Notes: generated by a model not told the origin, from the sequence alone. Shown: positions 6,980 through 15,145, counted from the stretch's first letter. The stretch: DNA of 18,138 nucleotides from Bacillota bacterium (GCA_021779415.1 JAJYAS010000006.1:1-18138); one strand, 5' to 3'. Numbers and translations: made by a program.

Positions 6980-7197
6980 ATTTAAATTCAAATCTCGCCG
7001 CAATTCTATCCAAGTATCCTCAAACTGCCACTACCTTCCGAAAATTCGGCATTCTCACATCTGGTTGAGGGGCCAAAAGCTTACTCAATATGAGCGTTGA
7101 GCAGGCTGCTCAACGATACCACATTAACCCTGCAACCCTCATTAAATCCTTGGAGGTTGCTATTGACCAATCTAACCATCAATGGAGACACTTCTAA
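6967..7197 (+). CDS. DUF1858-like redox protein, candidate selenoprotein (in-frame TGA at codon 34)
   Basis: From ATG 6967 the frame is open for 33 codons, meets TGA at 7066-7068, then stays open for 42 more codons to TAA 7195-7197. Both halves together (76 residues) fit the DUF1858 / hybrid-cluster-protein-associated redox domain: a helix with KYPQTATTFRKFGI at 16-29, the redox motif, then SVEQAAQRYHI at 43-53 and NPATLIKSL. Family members usually have G-I-x-C-x-G-C; here it is GILTSG followed by the TGA codon, so TGA takes the place of the second Cys and Thr31 takes the first, giving a TxxU motif. A hairpin with SECIS-like geometry follows (7095-7115). The gene is tightly packed: a 13-base overlap upstream, and the stop abuts the next ATG (TAAATG). 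The alternative is a recent nonsense mutation of a Cys codon, or a 33-residue product. I favour selenocysteine insertion, without proof. Confidence 0.65.
7095..7115 (+). promoter_or_regulatory. candidate bacterial SECIS hairpin
   Basis: CGTTGAGCA (7095-7103), loop GGC (7104-7106) and TGCTCAACG (7107-7115) form a perfect 9-bp stem with a 3-base loop whose first two bases are G. The loop begins 35 bases after the TGA at 7066-7068. As I recall the published bacterial SECIS consensus (short apical loop of at least 3 bases, G in the first two loop positions, about 16-37 bases from UGA), it fits, near the far end of the distance range. No T-run follows, so it is not a terminator. Confidence 0.6.
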
Positions 7198-8148
7198 ATG
7201 AACGTTCTTTTTTTAAATGATTCCTCCCTATTGAGCCTTGGATTGGCTTCAGGTTTTTCCCCACTAGATGACATCCGTTATCTTCCCGTTCGCTTACCGG
7301 ACTGGGAAAACCGTTTGACAGACATGTTGAGGAACTGGAAACCAGATTTCGCTTTTGCAGAGGGGGTTTCAATTTCAACGGTTGCCCAGAAGCTCTTTCC
7401 CTTGTTACGCCGTCATTCCCTTCCGCTCATCTATTGGGCAATCGATGATCCCCCAGACTGGACCCGCATGTCCCGTCCTTTGGGCCGGGGGGCCAAACTA
7501 GTTCTTACCCCGGCTCAAGAATGTCTACCCCGATATCAGCGCGAAAAAATACGTGCGCTTTATTTCCATTTCGCTTGTAATCCATCCTTTCATCACCCGA
7601 CAGAACCCTCGATCAAGTATACTTGCGATTTACTTCTTGTTGCTAATTACTATACTTCCTATCCTCAAAGGAAATTCGGATTAGAAATAGTCCTGACTCC
7701 GTTACGTTCAGTGCCATTTCAAATTAAAGTTTTTGGTAACGAACACTGGCTTGCCAACACAGACCTATACACCTTACCACCCGATATTTACCAAGGCTAT
7801 TTACCCTATGAACAGCTACCCTGCGCCTATTCCTCAGCTAAAATCGTTTTAGGCTTACATTCCGTAATAGACTCTCCCACCATGATGAGCATGCGCACCT
7901 TCGAAGCCTTGGGTTGTGGGGCCTTTTTTTTGACACATTGGTCCCAAGGCATTGAAAATCTCTTCAAAAATCACGTCCATCTCGTCTGGAGCCGCCATCC
8001 GGATGAGACCTTAGAGCTCGTGCGTTTTTACCTGAAACGTGAAGATCTCCGTCAAAAAATTGCCCGTCAAGGTCAAGAGGAAGTGTACCGTAACCATACC
8101 TATCAGCATCGCATCCAGTCCGTTCGGGCACATCTAGAAAAATTATAA
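7198..8148 (+). CDS. CgeB-family glycosyltransferase
   Basis: The 316-residue protein resembles CgeB/DUF3880-type proteins with a C-terminal glycosyl transferases group 1 domain (PF13524). In B. subtilis CgeB is linked to spore surface maturation. Seen here are the N-terminal Rossmann start MNVLFLND, the family hallmark YWAIDDP at 79-85, LTPAQECLPRY at 103-113, VFGN at 178-181, and the donor-domain segment SMRTFEALGCGAFFLT at 231-246. There is no signal peptide or membrane segment, so it acts in the cytoplasm. Its ATG abuts the stop of the DUF1858-like gene, so the two are probably translationally coupled. It would transfer a sugar to a surface protein or glycan; the substrate is unknown. Confidence 0.82.
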   Translation: MNVLFLNDSSLLSLGLASGFSPLDDIRYLPVRLPDWENRLTDMLRNWKPDFAFAEGVSISTVAQKLFPLLRRHSLPLIYWAIDDPPDWTRMSRPLGRGAKLVLTPAQECLPRYQREKIRALYFHFACNPSFHHPTEPSIKYTCDLLLVANYYTSYPQRKFGLEIVLTPLRSVPFQIKVFGNEHWLANTDLYTLPPDIYQGYLPYEQLPCAYSSAKIVLGLHSVIDSPTMMSMRTFEALGCGAFFLTHWSQGIENLFKNHVHLVWSRHPDETLELVRFYLKREDLRQKIARQGQEEVYRNHTYQHRIQSVRAHLEKL

Positions 8149-8177
8149 TTATATTTCCTTTTTGCGTTCTTATTTCT

Positions 8178-8203
8178 TTGCTTCTTCTTTCATCTTATAT
8201 AAT
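8178..8203 (+). promoter_or_regulatory. weak promoter-like sequence before the GT4 gene
   Basis: A perfect TATAAT lies at 8198-8203, 35 bases before the start codon. The nearest -35-like hexamer, TTGCTT at 8178-8183, is only 14 bases away, shorter than usual. The 90-bp gap is T-rich with no terminator hairpin, so read-through from the CgeB-like gene is also possible. Confidence 0.25.
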
Positions 8204-8238
8204 TACTAATGTGATTTTCCTAGGGGAGGAGTTCTCGA

Positions 8239-9234
8239 ATGAAAGTACTTTTCCAAGCTCGCCCTGACTTCATGAAAAACCCCGCTGGAGATACCGTCCA
8301 AATGGTTTCGACCGGACAAGAGCTTAAAAAACTCGGCGTTGAAGTGCATTTATCCGCTGATCCCAATATTGATCTATCTCCCTATGACGTTGTTCACATT
8401 TTCAATATTACCAGAATCAAAGAAAGCTATATGTTCTTTCTCAATGCCCAAAAGCAAAAGAAGAAGACCGTCCTATCCCCTATTTATTGGCCTCCTAATG
8501 CTTATTTCAAGCGTGAAGGGGCAAGCTCCAATGCTCTAGCTGTCTGGAAGCATATGCAGCCGATGCGGGCCCGCCTAGTTAGTGAATCGACTCTCTTGCT
8601 CCCCAATAGCCATTTGGAGATGAGCGTTCTACAGAACGACTTTCCTCAAGTCTCTTCTTATCGCGTTGTTCCCAATGGGTTTCCCGATTCCTTTATTGGG
8701 GCGAGCCCTCAGCTCTTTCGGGAACAGTTCCCTAATCTTCCAGACGAATTTGTGCTTTGTGCTGCCCGAATTTCAACACGCAAGAATCAGAATTGGTTGG
8801 CAAAAATATCACACGAACTCGGACTTTCGCTTGTTCTTATTGGACCTGTAAATGACCAAAAGTATTTCCAGAGTGTAACTTCCTATTCTAACGTCAGCTA
8901 TCTTGGTACTTTACAGGGCGAACTGCTCGCTTCTGCTTATTCTGCTGCAAAAGCTCATGCCCTGCCTAGTTGGTTTGAAACTCCAGGCTTATCCAGCATA
9001 GAAGCAGGTGCGTGCGGTACCGTTGTCATCTCTACGGACCAAGGAAGCCCTAAAGAATATTTCCAGGACATGGCCCTTTATGTGCACCCCCTAAATGATA
9101 CGAGCTTACGTATTGCCCTTGAACAATCCTTTAATGCCTCTCCCCTTCCCTTAATGCAGCATATACACAATCAGTATTCCTGGTCTAAAGTTGGAGAAAT
9201 GACCTTAGAAACTTATAAGACAGTACTGGATTAA
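8239..9234 (+). CDS. GT4-family (GT-B fold) glycosyltransferase
   Basis: The 331-residue protein has the layout of retaining GT4 enzymes: an N-terminal acceptor domain starting MKVLFQARPD, a VPNGF linker at 144-148, a donor domain with AARISTRKNQ (R177, K182) for nucleotide-sugar phosphate binding, and the EX7E motif E247...E255 in WFETPGLSSIEAGACG. It is soluble and cytoplasmic. GGGGAGGAG at 8223-8231 supports the ATG at 8239. It follows the CgeB-like gene after 90 bases and converges on the DUF6385-type gene. A role in building the glycan of the nearby surface proteins is inferred from position only. Confidence 0.88.
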   Translation: MKVLFQARPDFMKNPAGDTVQMVSTGQELKKLGVEVHLSADPNIDLSPYDVVHIFNITRIKESYMFFLNAQKQKKKTVLSPIYWPPNAYFKREGASSNALAVWKHMQPMRARLVSESTLLLPNSHLEMSVLQNDFPQVSSYRVVPNGFPDSFIGASPQLFREQFPNLPDEFVLCAARISTRKNQNWLAKISHELGLSLVLIGPVNDQKYFQSVTSYSNVSYLGTLQGELLASAYSAAKAHALPSWFETPGLSSIEAGACGTVVISTDQGSPKEYFQDMALYVHPLNDTSLRIALEQSFNASPLPLMQHIHNQYSWSKVGEMTLETYKTVLD

Positions 9235-9274
9235 TCATTACAATTGTGCCAAATAAACTCCCTGAAAAAAACGA

Positions 9275-9308
9275 AAGGAGCCCGGCACTTTCCCTTTCCG
9301 TGCTCCTT
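9275..9308 (+). terminator. possible terminator between convergent genes
   Basis: AAGGA...GCAC (9275-9288, with a 5-base bulge) pairs with GTGC-TCCTT (9300-9308) around an 11-base loop. It lies in the 105-bp gap between the convergent GT4 and DUF6385-type genes. There is no clean T-run after it, so its efficiency is doubtful. Confidence 0.4.
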
Positions 9309-9339
9309 CTGCTAGATAAATATCCCTTTATAGTTGTTT

Positions 9340-10059
9340 CTACAATTCTCCCTGGAAGAAAATATTCAGAGTGACCGCACTCGCCGCATTTACGGCGCTA
9401 TAATATACGCGCGCATACTTTAGAAATATCGAAGTGACTAAAGTCGTCAATGAGTTCTGGTTAATTGTAACTGGGCCAGCCTCGTCTAACCAGTTTGTCC
9501 CATCTGGGCTAATCTGCATTTTTACTAGGGCCTGGGCATTCGCATTTAATGAATCATTTACTACGCCAAAGGTCCATTCCCGAACCCCTAAAACGGTATA
9601 AGTTGTATCTCCGCTCCCTGCAGTATCTGTTATATTTGCAAGAATTGCAGATACATCTGTCGTCGCGCTAATAATAGAAAGTCCTGCTGATGTGATCAGC
9701 AAGCCGCTCGTCGGCGGAGTGATTGCCAAACCACCGGTTGGAGGGGTGATCGCTAGGCCTTCTGCCGGTGCTGTTACCGTCAAGCCATTCGTCGGCGCCG
9801 TGATTGCCAGACCCGTTGACGTAATCGCTAAACCATTCGTCGGCGGAGTGATCGCCATACCACCGGTTGGGGGGGTAATCGCTAGGCCTTCTGCCGGTGC
9901 TGTTACCGTCAAACCATTCACCGGTGCAGTGATTGCCAAACCTGTCGACGTAATTGTCAGGTTACCCGAGGAATCCGTGTTTAAGGCTGCATTATTACCT
10001 CCGAATATCTTGACTTTTGCCTGATCAGGATTGTCTTGAAAAATCTTAAAGTTAGCCAT
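9340..10059 (-). CDS. DUF6385-type protein with beta-repeat middle region
   Basis: The 239-residue protein has three parts. Residues 1-34 (MANFKIFQDNPDQAKVKIFG) contain the KIFG...N...T..G segment also seen in the two larger paralogs. Residues about 35-129 are 9-residue units such as GLAITPPTG and GLTVTAPAE, rich in Thr and Pro, likely to form an extended beta or solenoid rod. Residues 150-239 are the DUF6385-type C-terminal domain with VKMQISPDGTNW at 179-190 and the end FFQGEL. There is no signal peptide. I start it at ATG 10059, not at the ATG 33 bases further out, because the product then begins with a typical family N-terminus and GAGAGG lies upstream. The repeats hold many Thr residues that could take glycans from the adjacent transferases. 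The function of DUF6385 is unknown; spore surface localisation is inference. Confidence 0.8.
   Translation of the reverse strand: MANFKIFQDNPDQAKVKIFGGNNAALNTDSSGNLTITSTGLAITAPVNGLTVTAPAEGLAITPPTGGMAITPPTNGLAITSTGLAITAPTNGLTVTAPAEGLAITPPTGGLAITPPTSGLLITSAGLSIISATTDVSAILANITDTAGSGDTTYTVLGVREWTFGVVNDSLNANAQALVKMQISPDGTNWLDEAGPVTINQNSLTTLVTSIFLKYARVYYSAVNAASAVTLNIFFQGEL
9701..9958 (-). repeat. two tandem 129-bp repeats (each 4 x 27 + 21 bp)
   Basis: Copy one is 9701-9829 and copy two 9830-9958, offset by exactly 129 bases with high identity. Each encodes 43 residues made of four 9-residue units and one 7-residue unit. The pattern shows two levels of duplication, small units first and then the block. 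It stays in frame and may vary in copy number. Confidence 0.9.
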
Positions 10060-10199
10060 CTTCTGAGTTTTCCTCTCTTTCTTTTCATCCAAAATTTTCC
10101 ATACTATACATTACATGATATTCTCTATCTCGACGGAAAGTTTCACTTTTAGTATGCATATATTATTGAAACGAAAAGAGATAAGAGGAAAAACAAGCT

Positions 10200-12188
10200 A
10201 TGGCGGAAAAAATTAGTTTGTGCATGATTGTTAAAAACGAGGAGCAAAACTTAAAGCGCTGCCTAAATAGTGTATCGGGTATTGTCAATGAAATCATTGT
10301 CGTTGATACCGGTTCCATTGATTCTACATGTGACATCGCCCGTCAATATGGCGCAATCCTTCATCATTTTCTCTGGAACGATAATTTTAGCGATGCCCGA
10401 AACGCCTCCTTGGAACTTGCTCAAGGGGACTGGATATTATTCTTGGATGCAGACGAAGAGTTATCGTATGATAGCCGTGAGGTTCTGATTCGCTTAATTG
10501 AAAACGAAACGGTCGAAGGCTATTTTGTTAAAATATTAAATCACCTTGGGAAAGAAGGTTGGATCGAGACGGTTCCAGATCTTGTTTTTCGTCTCTTCCG
10601 CAATAAAAAGGAGTATCGCTTCCATGGTGCAATTCACGAACAAATCGCCGATGTCATTTTGGAGGAAAACTCTAAATCCCGTTATCAAGTTGCGGAGGAT
10701 CTCGTGATCATCCATCACGGTTATTTAGACGAATTAATTGAGATGAAAAACAAGAAACACCGTAACTTGACCTTAATTGAAAAGGAACTTGAACTAACCC
10801 CACAGAATCGATTACTCCAGTTCCATTATGGCGTAGAACTTTTCCGGGCTGAACGGTATACAGAGGCGGCTGCCGTCCTCATCCAGTCTGCAACCGACAT
10901 TGATCCGAGCACAATCTACCTTCCCAAACTCATACGCTATATTGTGATTGCTCAGCAAGCTTCAGGCCAACTCAGTGAGGCATTAAATTCTGCTGCGCTC
11001 GGCCTCCGTCTCTTCCCCAACTATGCGGATCTTTACTATTATACTGGTCTCATCCTGCTGGACCTTAAACATTATTCTCAGGCGCGCAATGCCTTTCTTC
11101 AGGCCCTATCCATGCCTGAACAACCACCGCAATACGCGTCCTTTGGCGGAATCAGAGGTTTTAGGTCTTACTATTATCTGGCTCAAATTTCGGAGTCCTT
11201 TTTGGACGAGGAAGAAGCGCTCAAGTACTACATCTATAGTCTTCGCGACAACGCACGCTTTACCCACGCTTTAGAGCGTCTTGTTGGCATTCTAAAACCA
11301 ACCAAAGAACCTGACTATACAAAGGAATGCTTGGAAAAGGTCTGTGATTTCTGTACGCCCGAAGCCAATCGACTTATGGGAGATATCTATTACCAGCACG
11401 GAGCCTACGGTCTTGCTTTATACTATTTCGACCAGGCCGAGGGCGAAGCAGCTGTTTTACCCGATATCAAACTAAAGAAAGCAATTTGCCTAATTCAGGA
11501 ACGACGTTTTTTTGAAGCGTTAAGGCTCCTAACTGATTTCACGCAGGAAAGCCCCAACTACCCTCTAGCAACCTTAAACAGGTTGTTTTGCTTCTGGATC
11601 CAAAACAATCCACAAAAAGTCCGTACCCTGTGGAAAGAGCTTCATGCCCTTGGTTTAGCACAGGATACAGATAATGTGATTTCCTTATTCCTAGCCTATG
11701 ATGCAAAACATGCACCTTCTCCCCAAATGGTTTTGGGTTCGGAAGGAATGTTCCTTTTGTTGGATATTGTCCAACGATTAGTCGCACTGCAAGAAATCGA
11801 GCGAGCGATGTATTTCTTACATGCTCTTCAACCGAAGTGTGTAATGGAGTATAATCTGAAGATTGCTCAAATCCTTGTGAATTATAGCGAGGAAAACCGT
11901 GCTATTCCGTTTTTGCAAACTGTTATTGAAAACGATCCATTAGCTGAAGCCCATTTCCAGCTTGCAGAAATTCTCTCCCACCTAGGACGGTTTAATGAAG
12001 CAGAGCTACATTATAAATATGCCCTCCATTTGGACCCGGACACTCCTCGCTCCTATGTTCGTCTTATAAACCTCTATACCGCTTGGCGGCAAAGCCTTCT
12101 GAAGGAAGCCTTTGCAAAATATCCCGAAAATGATGTTTTCAAGAAGTTGGCGGAGGAGGGGGCGTCCAATCATGAACGAACGGATTAG
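10200..12188 (+). CDS. GT2 glycosyltransferase with TPR-like tail (first of three)
   Basis: The 662-residue protein has a GT-A family 2 domain at about 4-190 with MIVKNEE (9-15), VVDTGS (34-39), DNFSDARN (61-68), the metal/donor motif LDADEE (82-87), and RLFRN followed by HGAIHEQ (142-148). From about 200 to the end it is helical with TPR-like units, for example FHYGVELFRAERYTEAAAVL and FQLAEILSHLGRFNEAELHYKYAL. This GT2-plus-TPR build is shared with SunS-like peptide glycosyltransferases and many Firmicute surface glycosylation genes. AAGAGGA at 10183-10189 supports the start. It is divergent from the DUF6385-type gene, a likely type of acceptor, and overlaps the next paralog by 17 bases. 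Confidence 0.88.
   Translation: MAEKISLCMIVKNEEQNLKRCLNSVSGIVNEIIVVDTGSIDSTCDIARQYGAILHHFLWNDNFSDARNASLELAQGDWILFLDADEELSYDSREVLIRLIENETVEGYFVKILNHLGKEGWIETVPDLVFRLFRNKKEYRFHGAIHEQIADVILEENSKSRYQVAEDLVIIHHGYLDELIEMKNKKHRNLTLIEKELELTPQNRLLQFHYGVELFRAERYTEAAAVLIQSATDIDPSTIYLPKLIRYIVIAQQASGQLSEALNSAALGLRLFPNYADLYYYTGLILLDLKHYSQARNAFLQALSMPEQPPQYASFGGIRGFRSYYYLAQISESFLDEEEALKYYIYSLRDNARFTHALERLVGILKPTKEPDYTKECLEKVCDFCTPEANRLMGDIYYQHGAYGLALYYFDQAEGEAAVLPDIKLKKAICLIQERRFFEALRLLTDFTQESPNYPLATLNRLFCFWIQNNPQKVRTLWKELHALGLAQDTDNVISLFLAYDAKHAPSPQMVLGSEGMFLLLDIVQRLVALQEIERAMYFLHALQPKCVMEYNLKIAQILVNYSEENRAIPFLQTVIENDPLAEAHFQLAEILSHLGRFNEAELHYKYALHLDPDTPRSYVRLINLYTAWRQSLLKEAFAKYPENDVFKKLAEEGASNHERTD
12152..12162 (+). 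promoter_or_regulatory. ribosome binding site that fixes the second GT2 start
   Basis: GGAGGAGGGGG lies 9 bases before ATG 12172. The longer open frame from 12112 would add 20 residues that merely read the end of the preceding gene and this site in another frame, so 12172 is preferred. Confidence 0.85.
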
Positions 12189-13932
12189 CCTCACCATGAT
12201 TGTAAGAAATGAATCCGCTCATTTAGTTAATTGCCTCGAAAGCGTTAAAAATAAAGTCGAAGAAATGATCATCGTTGATACCGGCTCAACCGATGATACC
12301 GTCAGCATTGCACAGCGTTATACCCCCAATGTTTATACCTTTCCTTGGCACAACGATTTTAGTGCAGCCCGAAACTTTGCCATTAAACGCGCTTCGGGCG
12401 ATTGGATCTTGGCCCTGGATGCCGACGAGGAAGTCCAGTGCCAAGATCAGAACTGTTTCCATTCATTACTAAATAGAGGAGAAGACAAAGAAGCCTTCTT
12501 GCTCCCTCTTCTTAATCCCATTTCAGATTCAACTGAAGAATTTAATACATTTTATGTACTCAGGTTGTTCAGAAACGACGGGCGCTATCAATACGTCGGC
12601 AAAATTCATGAACAAATCTCTCTACCGGATCAACAAAAAGTCGGACTTGCCACAGGCCCTATCTTAATGCATAAATCTCTGCCCCTCAAGATAAGGCACC
12701 AAAAAAGAAACCGCAATCTCCAACTGCTGAAAAAAGCCTCTCAAGAGGACCCTCACAATCCATTTTTGCACTATTACCTTGGCGTGGAGTGGCTCATGCT
12801 TGGTAAATCAGCTTATGCCCAACCTTTCTTGCAAAAAGCCTATTCCAGTCTAAGCGATGATAACCTGCTTTTTCGTGCACCTGCTTTAAAATATCTCCTC
12901 GTGTCCTTAAGAGCGTTAGGTCGAATCGATGAGGCTCTCTCACTCTGTCTTGAAGCAAGTCTGCAATATCCAAACTTTACAGATATCTTTTATCTGGGTG
13001 GGCTCCTCCTCGAAGAAAAGGAAGAATACCCTATTGCCCTGAAGTGGTTCAAGCATGCCATTAATTGCGGCAAACCCCCGGCATTGCTCAGCCATATGAC
13101 AGGGTCAGGAAGTTTCTTAGCCTATTATCACCTGGGCTTTTGTTATGAAAAAACGAGAAAAAATTCCGAGGCCAGAGGAGCTTATGAAACGGCACTTGAA
13201 CTTAACCCAAGGTATCATTACCCCCTTTACCCTCTCTTTTTGAACCTGCTTAATGAAAAGGGCCCTTCTCTCTGTTATCACCACCTAGAGGATCAAGGCT
13301 TCCTTGCCAATCCCCTTCTCTGCCTCGCCTCTGCAGATTTATTTTTTCTCTCGGATCGTGTGGAGCAAGCCTATCTCTGTTTAGCGACCCATAAAGACGA
13401 TTTCCTCGATGATGAACGCTTTCCTTTCTATTACGGGAAATATTGTATTTATTCTGGTAGGGCACACGCCGGGTTAGAATCTTTAAACCAGATTACACCG
13501 AACAGTCTCTATTACCCATCTGCCCAAGCACTTTCGCTTGTTGCGCTATCCCTGCTCGGTAATTTTCTAAGAGCTAAATCCTTAGCGCTCACACTATGGA
13601 AAAATCAATCAACCCGGTGTGAAGCGCATGTTTTCTTATGGTTAATCCAATTTATGAAGAAGGATTCAATTCCGCCATATCACTACAAACTGCAGGAAAA
13701 AGAAACCTTAACCTTTACTACTGAACTGTTTCTGAACTGTAAGCGTTATCGATTTCATGAGAGGTATAACGACCCCCTAGTTGAAACCTGGAGCAAGGGC
13801 CTTGAAGCTCTTTTAAAATCCTCGGAAAAGGGTCTCCAGCAACTGCTAGATGACTACGACCAACGTGTTCAGGACCTTAACCACCAACTCGTTGCTAAGT
13901 TTGGGATTGGTTGGATAAGCAATGAATACTAA
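12172..13932 (+). CDS. GT2 glycosyltransferase with TPR-like tail (second of three)
   Basis: The 586-residue paralog of the previous gene opens MNERISLTMIVRNE. It shows VDTGST (35-40), NDFSAARN (61-68), LDADEE (82-87), and the later RLFRN...GKIHEQ region. The tail is helical with TPR-like units such as AYYHLGFCYEKTRKNSEARGAYETALELNP. It is soluble, with no signal peptide. It overlaps the gene before by 17 bases and the gene after by 11, so the three are almost certainly one transcript with coupled translation. It probably adds another sugar, or works on another acceptor, in the same process. Confidence 0.87.
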   Translation: MNERISLTMIVRNESAHLVNCLESVKNKVEEMIIVDTGSTDDTVSIAQRYTPNVYTFPWHNDFSAARNFAIKRASGDWILALDADEEVQCQDQNCFHSLLNRGEDKEAFLLPLLNPISDSTEEFNTFYVLRLFRNDGRYQYVGKIHEQISLPDQQKVGLATGPILMHKSLPLKIRHQKRNRNLQLLKKASQEDPHNPFLHYYLGVEWLMLGKSAYAQPFLQKAYSSLSDDNLLFRAPALKYLLVSLRALGRIDEALSLCLEASLQYPNFTDIFYLGGLLLEEKEEYPIALKWFKHAINCGKPPALLSHMTGSGSFLAYYHLGFCYEKTRKNSEARGAYETALELNPRYHYPLYPLFLNLLNEKGPSLCYHHLEDQGFLANPLLCLASADLFFLSDRVEQAYLCLATHKDDFLDDERFPFYYGKYCIYSGRAHAGLESLNQITPNSLYYPSAQALSLVALSLLGNFLRAKSLALTLWKNQSTRCEAHVFLWLIQFMKKDSIPPYHYKLQEKETLTFTTELFLNCKRYRFHERYNDPLVETWSKGLEALLKSSEKGLQQLLDDYDQRVQDLNHQLVAKFGIGWISNEY

Positions 13933-15145
13933 ACAGACTGTCAGCTTATGTATGATCGTTAAAGATGAAGAAGACTGCCTTCTCGCTGCGATCCAGAGCG
14001 TTCGAAATATAACAGATGAACTAATTGTGATCGATACGGGAAGTACGGATAGTACTCCCCAATTGGCTCTTGCCTCGGGCGCAAAATTGTTTTACTTCGC
14101 TTGGACAAAGGATTTCTCGGAGGCCAGAAACTTTGCCCTAAAACAAGCCTCCTCTGATTGGATCTTAGTCCTGGATGCAGACGAAGTTCTTGAATCCGTT
14201 AGCCGAGAAGCCTTCAACGAGCTCTTAAACAATGTCGAGATTGAAGGGTATTTTCTCCGTATTAAAAATGCCCTTGACTCGAACCTAGGTGAGTCCAGCG
14301 ATCAAGTTGTGCGTTTATTTCGGAATAAACCAGTTTATCAGTTTGAGGGAGCCATCCATGAACAAGTAGCCCCTTGTATCCTTCGAGCGAATAACGGCAA
14401 AGGTTTATCCCTTGCCCCTCTCACCCTCAATCACTATGGTTACCTTAAAGATCGTTTGCAATCTAAAGACAAATTTTCCCGAAACAGTGGAATTATCCAT
14501 AAAGAACTCGTTAGAGATCCGAACAATCCTTTCCTCCTCCACTGCCTCGGGATTGAATATTATCAACAAAACTCTATTGCCGTGGGGCTAAAGTACCTTA
14601 CAAAGGCCCTAGTTCACATGTCTGGTAACGAGGGTTACTTTAAAGATGTTCTCCTCAATATTTCGCTTGGCTATCTCCGTCTTAAAGAAACCACAAAATT
14701 GATCGACTTCATAAGTAAGGCTCTAAGTATGTACCCAGACCAAACGGATTTCCTTTTTCTTAGGGGAACCGCTTACCTCTACCAAGCGAACTACCGCGAA
14801 GCGGCTGTGGACTTCAACCATTTCCTTGAGATTACTGAGAGTAAAACGAGTGCATCCAATTCTGATAACACAAAGAGCGTTGCCCATAATTTCTTGACAC
14901 TCACACTAAAAGAAATCCATCTATGTTGTTTAGTCATAGAACATCCAGACATGCAAACAGTTCATTTCAACACCAAGGATAAACTATCTATTGCTTTGAA
15001 GGAGGCCCTCCTCATTCTTTGTAACGCCTTACTCAGCAATTCTAGAGAAAATGGGTTACCTTTGAAAGGAGTTGATGATTATGAAACCTCGTGTTCTCCT
15101 TGCCCTTCGAAGAGTATGCTCCAAAACAACTGCGAGAATTATTAG
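13922..15145 (+). CDS. GT2 glycosyltransferase with short TPR-like tail (third of three)
   Basis: The 407-residue third paralog has MIVKDEE (11-17), VIDTGSTD (36-43), DFSEARN (64-70), LDADEV (84-89), and RLFRN...EGAIHEQ. The TPR-like tail is much shorter than in its two neighbours (ending near residue 380). The last 25 residues or so (from GVDDYETSC on) are encoded by the same bases as the next gene's ribosome binding site and first codons, and look unlike the rest of the protein. Either the tail has been eroded or the genes overlap by 65 bases. The start ATG 13922 has only a weak GGAT upstream and probably depends on coupling to the previous gene, whose stop it overlaps. Confidence 0.82.
   Translation: MNTKQTVSLCMIVKDEEDCLLAAIQSVRNITDELIVIDTGSTDSTPQLALASGAKLFYFAWTKDFSEARNFALKQASSDWILVLDADEVLESVSREAFNELLNNVEIEGYFLRIKNALDSNLGESSDQVVRLFRNKPVYQFEGAIHEQVAPCILRANNGKGLSLAPLTLNHYGYLKDRLQSKDKFSRNSGIIHKELVRDPNNPFLLHCLGIEYYQQNSIAVGLKYLTKALVHMSGNEGYFKDVLLNISLGYLRLKETTKLIDFISKALSMYPDQTDFLFLRGTAYLYQANYREAAVDFNHFLEITESKTSASNSDNTKSVAHNFLTLTLKEIHLCCLVIEHPDMQTVHFNTKDKLSIALKEALLILCNALLSNSRENGLPLKGVDDYETSCSPCPSKSMLQNNCENY
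15063..15070 (+). promoter_or_regulatory. ribosome binding site pointing to ATG 15081
   Basis: GAAAGGAG (TGAAAGGAG context) is 10 bases before ATG 15081. That ATG is in a different frame from the well-coding open frame that begins near 15091, which is the basis for suspecting a frameshift. Confidence 0.7.

Noticed and set aside
7066..7068. TGA as an ordinary stop giving a 33-residue protein
   Set aside because: The downstream 42 codons continue the same domain in the same frame right up to the next gene, which a true 33-residue gene would not explain. A recent nonsense mutation remains the main rival.
9701..9958. CRISPR-like periodicity
   Set aside because: There are no unique spacers; the units are contiguous, in frame and protein-coding.
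9692..10024. Plus-strand open frame across the DUF6385-type repeats
   Set aside because: It is antisense to the repeat region, and periodicity alone keeps it open.
12112..12171. N-terminal extension of the second GT2 protein
   Set aside because: The extra residues come from the end of the preceding gene read out of frame; the strong ribosome binding site and the family N-terminus place the start at 12172.
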